Positions 25,453-35,899 of a DNA stretch of 64,000 nt are shown here, piece after piece. A program made the position numbers and the translations under genes. Location: the NCBI RefSeq assembly GCF_004354915.1, contig NZ_SMSI01000001.1, positions 1,178,001-1,242,000 of the forward strand, given 5' to 3'. Every line of letters begins with the position of its first letter. Within the stretch, counting starts at the first letter, position 1. The notes below the pieces were generated by a model. The model was given only the letters and a program-made list of their open reading frames with translations. It was not told the origin of the DNA and made no database searches. This DNA is from Pseudohoeflea suaedae (GTDB lineage Bacteria > Pseudomonadota > Alphaproteobacteria > Rhizobiales > Rhizobiaceae).

Positions 25453-25668
25453 CTAGTCGAGGACGTAGAGGTAACCAATAGCATGGGCGCCCTTAACAGC
25501 CTCTGCCTTGCTGATGACCCCCCGGTCGCGCATGTCGGAAAGTTCTTTCTGAGCGTCATCGTGCAGGGTCTCAACGTCTTGCCGGCTGATGAGCCCCTTG
25601 CTTACCAAGAGCTTCAACAAGTGCTTGGTGGCTATCACGCTGCCTTCGGCCCGACCTTCTTCAATCAT
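25453..25668 (-). CDS. hypothetical helical protein
   Basis: A 71-aa helical protein (TKHLLKLLVSKGLISRQDVETL). The ATG at 25668 has GAGGG nearby; an in-frame start at 25716 adds 16 residues. It is the first gene of the reverse operon at the right end. Not recognised. Confidence 0.5.
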   Translation of the reverse strand: MIEEGRAEGSVIATKHLLKLLVSKGLISRQDVETLHDDAQKELSDMRDRGVISKAEAVKGAHAIGYLYVLD

Positions 25669-25739
25669 TTTCCCACCCTCTCTGTGTGTAGAAGGGAGCA
25701 TGACCGATCCCGCCAAAATTGCAATCTAGCAACGCTGCT

Positions 25740-25758
25740 GGTGACAGAGCGGTGACAC
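25740..25758 (+). repeat. right arm-type integrase repeat
   Basis: GGTGACAGAGCGGTGACAC, the same pattern and orientation as 15597-15615, 48 bp inside the right att copy. The two ends therefore share an element besides the 50-bp repeat. Confidence 0.55.
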
Positions 25759-25805
25759 AGCTTTTGAAGCTGTTGGGCGACTGTGTCGTAAGTTTTTGAT
25801 TTTAT

Positions 25806-25882
<77 letters not shown>

Positions 25883-26081
25883 ATCCGGTCGAGAACGGAA
25901 GATCGTTTCCCGCCCTCGGCAAATCATGCAAGCGGGTTCTTAGCTCATGTGGCACGGCGCTTCAATGCTTTCCTTGCCCCAGTTTCGATTGCTGCAAAAT
26001 GCTTCGGGCGGAGACCGGATTCCGATCTCCGCCCGAAGCGTCAGAACAGGCCTGCCCGCAGGGGCGGGCGCGGCCCGGCGA

Positions 26082-27785
26082 TCAGAACTCTTCCCAGTCG
26101 TCGGCTTTCAGCGCCGCATTGCCTTGCATGGCATGGATCTTGGCGACGGGGGCCGCGGGCCGCGGCTCTGGCTGCGGTGCCGCCGCTTCCACCGGCCCGG
26201 TGCGCGGCGCGGCCGAGGTGGCTCCCGCGCCGAGGCGGAACTGGGCCAGCAGCTGCGAGAGCGAGGCGGCTTCCCCGGCCAGGCCGTGGCTGGCTGCCGT
26301 CGACTCCTCGACCATGGCCGCATTTTGCTGCGTGCCCTTGTCGACCTCGTTGATCGCCTGGTTGATGCCCTGCAGCGTGGTCGACTGTTCCTTCACCGCG
26401 CCGACGATCGCCAGCACGTTGACATTGACGTCCTGAACCTCGGCGACGATCGTCTCGAGCGCCCGCCCGATCTCCCCGACGAGGCCGGAGCCGGTGCTCA
26501 CCTGCCGCGCGGAGGTCTCGATCAGCGTCTTGATCTCCTTGGCGGCGTCCGCCGAGCGCTGCGCCAGTTCGCGCACTTCCTGCGCGACGACGGCGAAGCC
26601 CTTTCCGGCCTCACCGGCACGCGCAGCCTCGACGCCGGCATTGAGCGCCAGAAGGTTGGTCTGGAAGGCGATCTCGTCGATCATGCCGATGATGTTGCCG
26701 ATCTGCTTCGACGAGCCCTCGATCGCCTGCATGGCCTCGACGGCGCGTTTTGCCACTTCGCCGGAGCTTTCGGCGGAGCTCTTGGTCCGCGTGACGGAAG
26801 CGCCGGCCTCGTCGGCACGGATTGCCGATTCCTTGACCGACGCGGTCAGTTCGTCGACGGCGGCAGCCGTCTGTTCCACCGATGCCGCCTGCTGCTCGGT
26901 GCGGCGGGCCAGATCGTCGGCGGCCGAGCGGATCTCGTCGGACGCGCCCCTGATGGCAGAGGCATTCTCGCTGACCGAGAACATGGCGCCGCGGAGCTTG
27001 TCGACCGAGGTGTTGAAATCCACGCGCAGCTGCTCGAATTCCTGGCTGAACGCGTCGGTGATGCTCACCGTCAGATCGCCGCGCGACATGCCCTCGAGGC
27101 TCTTGGCGAGACGCTGGACGACATCACGGACGGCGGCGGCTTCTTTTTCCTTGGCCAGTTCGCGCGAGCGGCGCTCGCTGTCTGCCGTGTGGCGGGCCTC
27201 GTCGGCGGCGGCGTGGCTGCGCTCGGCGTCCTCGCGTGCCTGGTTCGATTCCGACAGTGCCGTCTCGGTTTCGACGAAGGAACGGCTCATGATCCGCGTC
27301 ATCTGGAACAGGACGCCCGCCTCCATCACCAGGATGACCGCATGCAGCAGCACGCGGCTGAAGTCGGATTCGCCAGGAAAGACCGCGTGCGGCAGCACGA
27401 CGTAGAGAACGAGGTGGTGAACCGCGGTCGTCGCGGTGAAGGAGAGCATCGGGCGCCAGTCGACCCAGAATGCCGTCACCGCGAGCGCGGCGAAGAAATA
27501 CATGTGAATGTCGATCTGCAGCGTCGATTCGGTGAAGGCATAGACCAGCAGTGCCACAAGGCCGGCCTGCGCCACGCCCGAGGCAATGCGGGTCTGCGTG
27601 CCCGTCCGGTCCATGTACCACAGCAGCGTGGTGGTGCCGGCAAGCGCCAGCGCGCCGGCGATGAGCACCAGGGTGTTTGCATCCGTGCCCCAGATGGCCC
27701 GCGCGATCACGAGAACCACATTCAGCCAGATAAGGGCGAGTGAGAGATCAGAGGCCATCTTACGGATGGCAGACAATCCAGTCAT
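26082..27785 (-). CDS. methyl-accepting chemotaxis protein with six-TM N-terminus
   Basis: A 567-aa receptor. Residues about 10-185 hold six hydrophobic helices with little periplasmic sequence, so it may sense membrane or internal cues. A coiled linker and HAMP (about 215-270) precede the MA signalling domain (tip [23 protein letters not shown]). The C-terminus is Pro/Ala-rich and ends DDWEEF, matching the xWxxF CheR/CheB tether. The start at 27785 overlaps the upstream gene stop (ATGA), so the two are co-translated. Confidence 0.92.
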   Translation of the reverse strand: MTGLSAIRKMASDLSLALIWLNVVLVIARAIWGTDANTLVLIAGALALAGTTTLLWYMDRTGTQTRIASGVAQAGLVALLVYAFTESTLQIDIHMYFFAALAVTAFWVDWRPMLSFTATTAVHHLVLYVVLPHAVFPGESDFSRVLLHAVILVMEAGVLFQMTRIMSRSFVETETALSESNQAREDAERSHAAADEARHTADSERRSRELAKEKEAAAVRDVVQRLAKSLEGMSRGDLTVSITDAFSQEFEQLRVDFNTSVDKLRGAMFSVSENASAIRGASDEIRSAADDLARRTEQQAASVEQTAAAVDELTASVKESAIRADEAGASVTRTKSSAESSGEVAKRAVEAMQAIEGSSKQIGNIIGMIDEIAFQTNLLALNAGVEAARAGEAGKGFAVVAQEVRELAQRSADAAKEIKTLIETSARQVSTGSGLVGEIGRALETIVAEVQDVNVNVLAIVGAVKEQSTTLQGINQAINEVDKGTQQNAAMVEESTAASHGLAGEAASLSQLLAQFRLGAGATSAAPRTGPVEAAAPQPEPRPAAPVAKIHAMQGNAALKADDWEEF

Positions 27786-28033
27786 GTTGCTGTTCCGATA
27801 CATGCCGAGGCGAGCTTTCCGTCAAGGACGAGCAGCGCGCCGGATTTGATTAGGTTTGTTGCAAAATCCGCCGAGCTTCCTTCGGCAATGGCGATCCAGT
27901 TCGTCGCCCCTCCGTTGACGATCCGACCGTCCGCTTTCGCGATGATCGAGGCCAGATGGCCCGCATCCGCCCAGGGCGCGCCGATGACGACGAGGCGCGG
28001 GCCCGTGGGCACGATCGCAACCGCGGCAATCAC
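27782..28033 (-). CDS. membrane-anchored hypothetical protein upstream of the chemoreceptor
   Basis: At least 83 residues from a GTG at 28033. The open frame continues upstream to a TAA at 28148-28150 and there encodes a hydrophobic segment ([20 protein letters not shown]) that together makes one TM helix, so the real protein is probably about 120 aa with an unusual start codon, or the gene has lost its start. The soluble part ([13 protein letters not shown]...[14 protein letters not shown]) is not recognised. It is coupled to the chemoreceptor. Confidence 0.5.
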   Translation of the reverse strand: MIAAVAIVPTGPRLVVIGAPWADAGHLASIIAKADGRIVNGGATNWIAIAEGSSADFATNLIKSGALLVLDGKLASACIGTAT

Positions 28034-28157
28034 CAGGAATGCTGCGGCCAGATTGCTCGCCAGGAGCCAGTTCGCCAGCGCCCTGCGCCGCCCGGGCAGA
28101 ATGGATGTGTCGACGGAAGGAATGATGTCTGGTTCCCACGCATGTGATTATCGAAGC

Positions 28158-28172
28158 ACGACATCATGTCGT
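28158..28172. promoter_or_regulatory. 15-bp palindrome upstream of the chemoreceptor operon
   Basis: ACGACATCATGTCGT is a perfect dyad (7-bp arms, one central base) just before the open frame of the membrane protein. A regulator-binding site is the simplest reading. The region from here to 28542 contains no convincing gene. Confidence 0.45.
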
Positions 28173-28333
28173 AGGGTGGCCGTCATGGTTGGCTCTACCA
28201 ATCGCAGTTTTCGCCTAAGGCGTGGTTAAGAATACTGGAAGATTTTGGGGGGTATCCAATCGCAACGGATCGTTAGGGATCGCGGATCCGCCGGCCGTTC
28301 GCGCCACCTCGAGAGGGCGCTCGGTTGAGCAAA

Positions 28334-28370
28334 CCACAGTCGGGGCCACAGTCGGGGCCTCAGTCCGGGG
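28334..28370 (+). repeat. 12-bp tandem repeat, three units
   Basis: CCACAGTCGGGG occurs twice head to tail (28334-28345, 28346-28357), followed by a diverged third unit (CCTCAGTCCGGGG). It lies in the 28173-28542 gene-free stretch. A plus-strand open frame spans it but lacks a ribosome site. Confidence 0.7.
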
Positions 28371-28542
28371 CCCGTCCCGTCCCCTCCGGAAACATCCGTT
28401 CAAGGTGCCGGCGAGCCTGAGTATCGACTTCTCGTCGAAGGCGAAGGTGTATGGAGACGAAGGTGGTCAAGGCGCCTTGGATGTCGGCGGAAGCCAGGCC
28501 CCGCCCACATGGGAGGGCTGCCGGCTTGGAAGGGGAGGCCAT

Positions 28543-28581
28543 CCCAAAAGAAAACGGCCGGTGCGATCACGCACCAGCCGT
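28543..28581 (-). terminator. intrinsic terminator of the glycine-zipper lipoprotein gene
   Basis: On the minus strand a stem with one mismatch (ACGGCTGGTGCG / CGCACCGGCCGT arms around a 4-nt loop, 28554-28581) is followed by TTTTCTTTT. It lies 27 nt after the stop codon. Confidence 0.85.
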
Positions 28582-28608
28582 CTTGTCCAACCGTTCAGAA
28601 CGGTCTGA

Positions 28609-28878
28609 TCAGGGGCAATCAGCCGTGTAGACATTGCCGTAGCGGTCACGGTAGCGGCACTGGCCGGGAGTGGTGGCCGCGCCGAGCAGGGCACCTGCGG
28701 CACCGCCGATGAGTGCGCCGGTGGCAACACCCGCGCCGCCCGAACCGGTTGCCGCGGCAACGAGAGCGCCAGTGCCGGCGCCGACTGCAGCGCCTCCAGC
28801 GGCGCGCTTTTCGGTCGTGGTGCAACCAGCAACTGCGATCAGGGCAACTGCACAGATAGCCGAAGTGACAATACGCAT
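28609..28878 (-). CDS. glycine-zipper outer-membrane lipoprotein
   Basis: An 89-aa lipoprotein: signal peptide with lipobox VAGC (Cys19), then a Gly/Ala-rich double glycine zipper (residues about 27-68), and a C-terminal CRYRDRYGNVYTADCP with two Cys. Resembles the small 17-kDa-antigen/OsmB-like lipoproteins. It probably sits in the outer membrane as a stress or envelope protein. Confidence 0.82.
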   Translation of the reverse strand: MRIVTSAICAVALIAVAGCTTTEKRAAGGAAVGAGTGALVAAATGSGGAGVATGALIGGAAGALLGAATTPGQCRYRDRYGNVYTADCP

Positions 28879-28910
28879 TATGAAATCCCTCCTTGGATTA
28901 ACGGCGTTAA

Positions 28911-29036
28911 TCAGTTTGCGCGAAATGCGACTTTTTTCTGGTCGGCTTCACGAGTTTGGCCTTCCATATGGATGATGACGAGGGCGGACGCCATTAGGGC
29001 CAGGCTCATCGTCAACGCTACCAGGGCTATCAGCAT
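28911..29036 (-). CDS. small single-helix membrane protein
   Basis: A 41-aa protein: hydrophobic residues 2-22 (LIALVALTMSLALMASALVI) then a charged tail. GGAAAGGAA precedes the ATG. It is too short for family assignment; it looks like a small inner-membrane protein. Confidence 0.55.
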   Translation of the reverse strand: MLIALVALTMSLALMASALVIIHMEGQTREADQKKVAFRAN

Positions 29037-29114
29037 TTTCGTGTTCCTTTCCGGGCGGCATGCCCGCTTTCGTCTTTGATAAGAACGTATATGCAAGAAA
29101 ATGGTTGCATCCGC

Positions 29115-29130
29115 TGTGCGCAATTGCACA
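29115..29130. promoter_or_regulatory. dyad in the urease promoter region
   Basis: TGTGC-GCAATT-GCACA, 5-bp arms with a 6-bp spacer, 122 nt upstream of ureD. Its form recalls an NtrC-type upstream site, which would suit urease, but no sigma-54 promoter was found, so the assignment is weak. Confidence 0.25.
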
Positions 29131-29251
29131 TGGCGGTCTCGCGACGGTGCGGAAGCAGGGAAATGTTTCAGTGGAGCGGGTGAAGCGAAAACGCTCTTGC
29201 GCCGCGGCACGGCATTTCCCATGATCGCCGAAACAGGACGGGGACCGGAAC

Positions 29252-30124
29252 ATGAACCTGCGCGCTATCATTGCGGCGAGCGACGAGGTGGAAGCCAGCC
29301 GGCTTGAGGTTCCCCCGATGCAGCGCGCCCGCGGCGAGGGGCGCATTCTGGTCAAGCGGGCAGGCGGACGCACCCGCATCGATCGGCTCTTCCAGGACGG
29401 TGCGGCCAAGATCCGTGTTCCCCGCCCGGTCACGCCGGGGCTTGAAGCAGTCCTCATCAACACGGCCGGCGGACTGACCGGCGGCGATCGCATGACATGG
29501 GCATGCGAGGCCGCGCCCGGCACGCAACTCACCCTGACCACCCAGGCTTGCGAGAAGACCTACAAGGCCGCGGATGCGACCTGCGCCGAAGTCGGCGTGT
29601 CGTTGACTGCCGGCGCCGGCGCGAGCCTGTGCTGGCTGCCTCAGGAAACGATCCTTTTCGATCAGGCGCGACTGGTGCGCGAACTCGATATCGAACTGGC
29701 CGCCGATGCGCGCGCCCTGATCGTCGAACCGGTCATATTCGGTCGCAAGGCCATGGGCGAAGCGGTGCGGAGCGGGGTCTTCCGCGACCGCTGGCGTGTC
29801 CGCGTCCAGGGCCGGCTCGTCCACGCCGAGGATTTTTCGATCGGTCCCGGGATTGAAGACGGGCTGGCGCATGCTGCCGCTGCCGGTCATGCGCGCGCCT
29901 TCGCCACCCTGCTTCTCGTCGGACCCGATGCCGAAGACCGGCTGGCGCCGGCCCGGCGCGTCATCAACGACAATGGCGGCGTTTCGGCCTGGACCGTCGG
30001 CCAGACTGGCAAGCTTCTTGCGAGGGTCGTGGCAGAGGACGGTTATTCATTGCGCAAGACCCTCACACCGCTGATAGGGCTGCTCAATCCCGGAGCAGGA
30101 TTGCCTAAAATATGGTCAATCTAA
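29252..30124 (+). CDS. ureD: urease accessory protein UreD
   Basis: A 290-aa UreD/UreH. Motifs LINTAGGLTGGDRM, EKTYKA, WLPQETILFD and the C-terminal LRKTLTPLIGLL are typical. UreD forms the scaffold that, with UreF and UreG, delivers nickel to the UreABC apoenzyme. It is the first gene of the urease cluster. ATG start at 29252. Confidence 0.95.
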   Translation: MNLRAIIAASDEVEASRLEVPPMQRARGEGRILVKRAGGRTRIDRLFQDGAAKIRVPRPVTPGLEAVLINTAGGLTGGDRMTWACEAAPGTQLTLTTQACEKTYKAADATCAEVGVSLTAGAGASLCWLPQETILFDQARLVRELDIELAADARALIVEPVIFGRKAMGEAVRSGVFRDRWRVRVQGRLVHAEDFSIGPGIEDGLAHAAAAGHARAFATLLLVGPDAEDRLAPARRVINDNGGVSAWTVGQTGKLLARVVAEDGYSLRKTLTPLIGLLNPGAGLPKIWSI

Positions 30125-30178
30125 GGTACTGACCCCAGGCCGCGTCGCGGCAAGACGACAAAGAGACGAGAGACAAGA

Positions 30179-30481
30179 ATGAACCTGACCCCAAGGGAAA
30201 AAGACAAGCTGATGGTGGCCATGGCGGCTGTGGTGGCACGGCGTCGGCTCGAGCGCGGCGTCAAGCTCAATCATCCCGAGGCCGTTGCACTGGTGACGGA
30301 TTTCGTCGTCGAGGGCGCGCGCGACGGCCGCCCGGTCTCCGAGCTGATGGAGGCCGGTGCCCATGTCATTACCCGCGACCAGGTGATGGAAGGTGTCGCC
30401 GAGATGATCCATGACATCCAGGTCGAGGCTACCTTTCCCGACGGAACCAAGCTGGTCACCGTCCACGAACCCATCCGTTGA
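30179..30481 (+). CDS. ureA: urease gamma subunit
   Basis: A 100-aa UreA of usual length ([20 protein letters not shown] at the N-terminus, KLVTVHEPI at the end). It is the smallest structural subunit of the cytoplasmic nickel urease, which turns urea into ammonia and CO2. Separate ureA and ureB genes are the normal rhizobial form. Confidence 0.97.
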   Translation: MNLTPREKDKLMVAMAAVVARRRLERGVKLNHPEAVALVTDFVVEGARDGRPVSELMEAGAHVITRDQVMEGVAEMIHDIQVEATFPDGTKLVTVHEPIR

Positions 30482-30607
30482 GGAAAAGGCGATGCCGGAC
30501 CGCGGGCCCGATCGGCCTCCGACATGCCCGCCGGCCACGCCACACGCATTCATTTTGACGGCGCGACCAATCGCGGGCGCCGTATCGACCAAAGAAGGAA
30601 CTTCAAA

Positions 30608-31186
30608 ATGATCAGACGTATCGCTATCGCTGCCGCCGCGCTTGCCGCAGCCACCGCTCCGGCCTTCGCGCACCTCAATCCAGCCGAGCACGGCTCGTTC
30701 GCCGCCGGTTTCTCCCATCCGCTTTTCGGGCTCGACCACATTCTGGTGATGGTTGCCGTCGGCCTGTGGGCCGCTTCGCTGGGCAAGACGGCGATGTTTT
30801 CCGTTCCGGCAGCATTCGTCGGCGCAATGGCAATCGGTTTCGCGGCCGCCATTCTGGGAATGCCGCTCCCCTTCGTCGAGCCGGTGGTCCTCTCATCGGT
30901 GATCTTCATCGGCCTGATGATCGCGCTGGCGCTGCCGTTCTCGACTGCGGGCATGGCGGCAAGCGTTGCCTTCTTCGCGGTCTTCCACGGCCATGCCCAT
31001 GGCGGCGAGCTTGGTTCGGCAGGCGCGGTAAGCTTTGCGCTGGGCTTCATCGCAGCGACTGCCGCGCTTCATGCGGCCGGTATCGCCCTCGGTCTGGGAC
31101 TTGGCCGTTTCGGCAACGCCGCCTTGACCCGCACCGCCGGTCTCGCCACCGCGGCCGCCGGCGTAGCGCTCGCGCTCGCCGCATGA
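30608..31186 (+). CDS. ureJ: HupE/UreJ-family nickel transporter
   Basis: A 192-aa membrane protein with a signal-like N-terminus (ATAPAFA-HLNP) and about six helices. The family motif HPLFGLDHILVMVAVG lies near residue 37, and a second histidine cluster FHGHAHGGELG near 120. HupE/UreJ proteins import nickel and are commonly placed with urease or hydrogenase genes. The start at 30608 follows AAGGAA. Confidence 0.92.
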   Translation: MIRRIAIAAAALAAATAPAFAHLNPAEHGSFAAGFSHPLFGLDHILVMVAVGLWAASLGKTAMFSVPAAFVGAMAIGFAAAILGMPLPFVEPVVLSSVIFIGLMIALALPFSTAGMAASVAFFAVFHGHAHGGELGSAGAVSFALGFIAATAALHAAGIALGLGLGRFGNAALTRTAGLATAAAGVALALAA

Positions 31187-31215
31187 TGATTTGAATGAAA
31201 CGAAGGGATGCGCCC

Positions 31216-31521
31216 ATGATACCCGGTGAAGTTATCGTCAAGGACGGCGAAATCGAACTGAATGCGGGCGCGTCTCCCGTAACGCTCAAGGTCGCCAATA
31301 CCGGGGATCGTCCGGTACAGGTCGGCAGCCACTATCATTTCTTCGAGACCAATGAAGCACTGTCGTTCGACCGCGAGAGCGCCAGGGGCATGCGGCTCGA
31401 TATCGCGGCCGGCACGGCAGTGCGTTTCGAGCCGGGCCAGGAACGTGACGTCACGCTCGTTCCACTCGCCGGCAAGCGCGCGGTCTACGGTTTCCAGCAG
31501 AAAGTCATGGGCGCTCTCTGA
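31216..31521 (+). CDS. ureB: urease beta subunit
   Basis: A 101-aa UreB ([16 protein letters not shown]..., [37 protein letters not shown]). The ATG at 31216 is preferred over 31195 since AAGGGA lies 8 nt upstream and the standard N-terminus is MIPGE. Confidence 0.96.
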   Translation: MIPGEVIVKDGEIELNAGASPVTLKVANTGDRPVQVGSHYHFFETNEALSFDRESARGMRLDIAAGTAVRFEPGQERDVTLVPLAGKRAVYGFQQKVMGAL

Positions 31522-31578
31522 ATCCACCGGAGCCCTTTGGATTCCAGCAACGGTTCAAACGAAGAAGGAGAATATGGA

Positions 31579-32394
31579 ATGTGCCACGTCTGCGTCATCA
31601 ACAACGTGAAATCCTCGATGCTCTCGCGTCGTGACTTCTTCCGCAAATCGGCCGCTGCGGGCTTTGCCGCAACTGCGGCGGGCGCGGTCTCGGCGCGTCC
31701 GGCGCTGGCTCGGGCGAGCGGCAAGGTCGTCGATCTGACCCATGTCTTCGACGGCGATTTTCCCACTTTCGACGGCAAGCCCGGCATCCTCTACACCGAA
31801 AACGTCAATTTCGACCAATCAGGCTACCAGCTCTGGGAACTGACGATCTTCGAACATTCCGGCACGCATATCGACGCGCCGCTGCATTTTTCCAAGGACA
31901 ACACCTCGGTCGCCGAGCTCGATCCGCAGAACCTCGTTTGCCCGCTCTGCATCGTCGACATCAAGGCGAAGGCCGCCGACGATGCGAATGCAATGGTCGA
32001 GCCTCAGGATATCGAGGCCTATGTGAGCGCCAATGGCGACATCCCCCAAGGCGCTTGCGTGGCGATGAATTCCGGTTGGGAAGCGAAGCTCGGGACGGAG
32101 TCCTATCGCACTGACGCGGAGGGCAATTTTGCCTTTCCGGGTTTCTCGAAGGCTGCGACCGATATGCTCATGGAGATGGGTGCGGGGTCGATCGGCGTCG
32201 ACACGCTGTCGCTCGATCCGGGCAATTCGGCCGATTTCGCGGTCCACAATTCCTGGCTGCCCGCGGGACGTTTCGGCATCGAGAACCTCGCGAGCCTCGA
32301 TGAGTTACCGGCCTCCGGCGCCACCCTTTTCGTGGGCGCGCCCAAGCATCGCGACGGCACCGGCGGGCCTGCCCGCGTCATGGCGGTGATCTAG
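31579..32394 (+). CDS. Tat-exported cyclase-family (KynB-like) hydrolase
   Basis: A 271-aa protein. N-terminal MCHVCVINNVKSSMLSRRDF carries a Tat motif (SRRDFFRKS) and a hydrophobic segment ending in ARPALA; the mature part is a cyclase/kynurenine-formamidase-like metal hydrolase with the signature EHSGTHIDAPLHF. It would act in the periplasm on an unknown amide or lactone. The presence inside a urease operon is unusual. GAAGGAG precedes the start; the stop overlaps the next gene by one base. Confidence 0.8.
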   Translation: MCHVCVINNVKSSMLSRRDFFRKSAAAGFAATAAGAVSARPALARASGKVVDLTHVFDGDFPTFDGKPGILYTENVNFDQSGYQLWELTIFEHSGTHIDAPLHFSKDNTSVAELDPQNLVCPLCIVDIKAKAADDANAMVEPQDIEAYVSANGDIPQGACVAMNSGWEAKLGTESYRTDAEGNFAFPGFSKAATDMLMEMGAGSIGVDTLSLDPGNSADFAVHNSWLPAGRFGIENLASLDELPASGATLFVGAPKHRDGTGGPARVMAVI

Positions 32395-32717
32395 TGGCGC
32401 GCCGGCAGAAGAGCCTCGCGTCATCGATGGTCCGTGCGAGTTTCGACATGGCCCGCATGGCGGCCGATGCGCAGTTCGTCATAGCCGCCAGGATGCTGGG
32501 AATGGCAACCGGTGTGGCGGCAAAGGGCGAGAACACCCGCATGGTCGCCGAAAAGCAGGCGGCCCTCGTCGAGGGCGCGATGAAAGCCGGAATGGCGGCG
32601 GCGACAGGCAAGTCGCAGAGGCAGATAGCCGATGCGGCCGTGGCCCCGGCCAAGCGAACGCTCGCCGCCAACAAGAAGCGCCTTGGTGGCGCCAAACGCA
32701 AGAGGACATCCAAATGA
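32394..32717 (+). CDS. Ala/Lys-rich helical protein of unknown function
   Basis: A 107-aa protein starting with GTG. It is Ala- and Met-rich and amphipathic, ending in a Lys/Arg cluster ([14 protein letters not shown]), somewhat like phasins or DNA-binding tails. No family is recognised. It overlaps the LprI-like gene by 4 nt and sits between ureB and ureC. Confidence 0.55.
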   Translation: MARRQKSLASSMVRASFDMARMAADAQFVIAARMLGMATGVAAKGENTRMVAEKQAALVEGAMKAGMAAATGKSQRQIADAAVAPAKRTLAANKKRLGGAKRKRTSK

Positions 32718-33160
32718 TCCACCGTCTCGCCCACACCGTTCTGATTCCGGGCATCCTGGCCTTTCTGGTGATAGGCGCTGCCGCCGAGGAGGCGGACCAG
32801 GAACCGGAGGTCGACTGCGAAAACGCGGTGGCACAGGTCGAAATAAACTATTGCGCCGGCGAGGACCTTGCGAAGGCGGACGCGACCTTGAACGCGCTCT
32901 GGCCGGAGGTTGTCGCCAAGGCAAAGGCCTTCGACGCCGATCAGGGCACGATATATGCCGATCGCGGCGTGCCGAGTTCGTTTGAAGCGCTGCGCACGGC
33001 CCAGCGTGCCTGGATCGATTTTCGTGACCGGCAGTGCGAATACGAGGCTTACGAATATTTCGGCGGCACCATGCAGCCTGTTGCCGGCGTCATCTGCCAG
33101 ACGCGACTGACCGAAGAGCGAAACGCCTATTTCCGCGAAATTCTGAGCGGCTCGAACTGA
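32714..33160 (+). CDS. LprI-like (DUF1311) secreted protein
   Basis: A 148-aa protein with a signal peptide (residues about 1-24) and an LprI domain: [18 protein letters not shown]...[17 protein letters not shown]...[13 protein letters not shown] with paired Cys. LprI proteins include lysozyme inhibitors in other bacteria. It ends 16 nt before ureC. Its connection to urease is not understood. Confidence 0.8.
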   Translation: MIHRLAHTVLIPGILAFLVIGAAAEEADQEPEVDCENAVAQVEINYCAGEDLAKADATLNALWPEVVAKAKAFDADQGTIYADRGVPSSFEALRTAQRAWIDFRDRQCEYEAYEYFGGTMQPVAGVICQTRLTEERNAYFREILSGSN

Positions 33161-33176
33161 CCAGGGGACCAACAAG

Positions 33177-34889
<1,713 letters not shown>

Positions 34890-34917
34890 GTGATGGGTTC
34901 ATGACCGGCGGCCGGAT

Positions 34918-35179
34918 ATGACCGATCTCGTCTACCGGTTCCCCGACCGTGAATTCGCGGACTGGAAGGAGATAGCCCGGGGGTGGTTTGCCACGGACGC
35001 GCAAACTCTCGCCAGGACATTCCTGCCCGGGGCTTCTGGCGCCCGCGGAATGGCGCGTGCAGGAACGCGATGCCTGTCTGCGGAACCCATGTGCGATCCG
35101 CATGGCGGATGTTCGCGAAATGCGCTTGTTGCAGTGCAGCATGAGCGCCAGATTGAAGTGCAAGCTTCCAAAGGGATGA
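34918..35179 (+). pseudogene. probable frameshifted gene, LprI-like C-terminal part
   Basis: From 34918 one frame reads MTDLVYRFPDREFADWKE with GC-rich third positions up to about 35025; thereafter the good codon pattern passes to the next frame, which reads EWRVQERDACLRNPCAIRM ADVREMRLLQC, similar in layout to LprI-type domains (QxxWxxxRDxC...C...R...L). A one-base change in the GGGG run near 35030 would join them. It may be a decayed second copy of the LprI-like gene before ureC. Confidence 0.35.
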
Positions 35180-35183
35180 AGAC

Positions 35184-35366
35184 ATGACCAAGACGACTGC
35201 CAGAGCGGGCACTTTCGCCGGCGTACGACGTTTCTTCGATCACGCCGCCGATACGATCGCTTTCACCAAGGGCGCCATGGACATTTACCACACTCCGGAT
35301 CACATATTCCGCGAGCGCGGCACCACCCGCGATCAGGCCATGCGCGATTACATCTCCCGCTTCTGA
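35184..35366 (+). CDS. small hypothetical protein
   Basis: A 60-aa basic protein (MTKTTARAGTFAGVRRFFDH, then YHTPDHIFRERGTT) with a ribosome site AAGGGA. Not recognised; short proteins of this kind with DxIF-like centres are widespread in Rhizobiales. Confidence 0.55.
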   Translation: MTKTTARAGTFAGVRRFFDHAADTIAFTKGAMDIYHTPDHIFRERGTTRDQAMRDYISRF

Positions 35367-35425
35367 GACTGCAACCACGGCCAGGGCTCCGCGTTCTCCT
35401 TTTGTAATCTGAAAGGAGAATGAAA

Positions 35426-35884
35426 ATGTCCGATATCCGCCTGAAACATGATGGATGGGTCGTCGTCGCAGATGGCTCGAAGGCCCTTTTCCTGCGCAAC
35501 GAAGGGGATGAGAAGTTTCCTCATCTCGAGGTGTTTCGCGAGGAAGAGCAGGACAATCCTCCGACCCATGAACAGGGCACCCACAAGCCGGGGCGCATGC
35601 CGGGCGGCGGCAAGGGGCACCGTTCCGCCGTTGCCGATACGGACTGGCACCAGCTGGCCGAAGACCGCTTCGCCAAAGATCTCTCAAACATCCTCTATCG
35701 CCAGGCGCACAAGCAGAAGTTCAAGGATCTCGTTCTGATCGCCGCGCCTGCCGTGCTTGGCGAGATGCGTAAGGAACTTCACAAGGAAGTCTCCGACAGG
35801 ATCATCGCCGAGATCGACAAGGATCTCACCAATCACCCGGTCGACAAGATCGAGCAGCTCGTTCTCGCCGACGACGCGGCATAG
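35426..35884 (+). CDS. host attachment family protein (baeRF12-type)
   Basis: A 152-aa protein of the 'host attachment' family, related to bacterial archaeo-eukaryotic release factor domains (HDGWVVVADGSKALFLRNEGD, then LSNILYRQAHKQKFKDLVLIAAPAVLGEMRK). AAGGAG lies 7 nt before ATG 35426; the ATG at 35420 would be too close. The true function is unclear; plant-associated and other alphaproteobacteria carry several. It ends at a strong terminator within the urease cluster. Confidence 0.85.
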   Translation: MSDIRLKHDGWVVVADGSKALFLRNEGDEKFPHLEVFREEEQDNPPTHEQGTHKPGRMPGGGKGHRSAVADTDWHQLAEDRFAKDLSNILYRQAHKQKFKDLVLIAAPAVLGEMRKELHKEVSDRIIAEIDKDLTNHPVDKIEQLVLADDAA

Positions 35885-35899
35885 CGCGCAGCCGCAACC

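Noticed and set aside
25947-27743. Long forward open frame antisense to the chemoreceptor
   Set aside because: A mirror of a GC-rich coding gene with clear MCP domains on the other strand.
28222-28608. Forward 128-codon frame across the tandem repeats
   Set aside because: No ribosome site, composition dominated by Arg/Gly/Ser, and it runs through the terminator of the opposite-strand lipoprotein gene.
29115-29250. Sigma-54/NtrC promoter of the urease genes
   Set aside because: One dyad is present, but no GG-N10-GC type promoter was found at a fitting distance.
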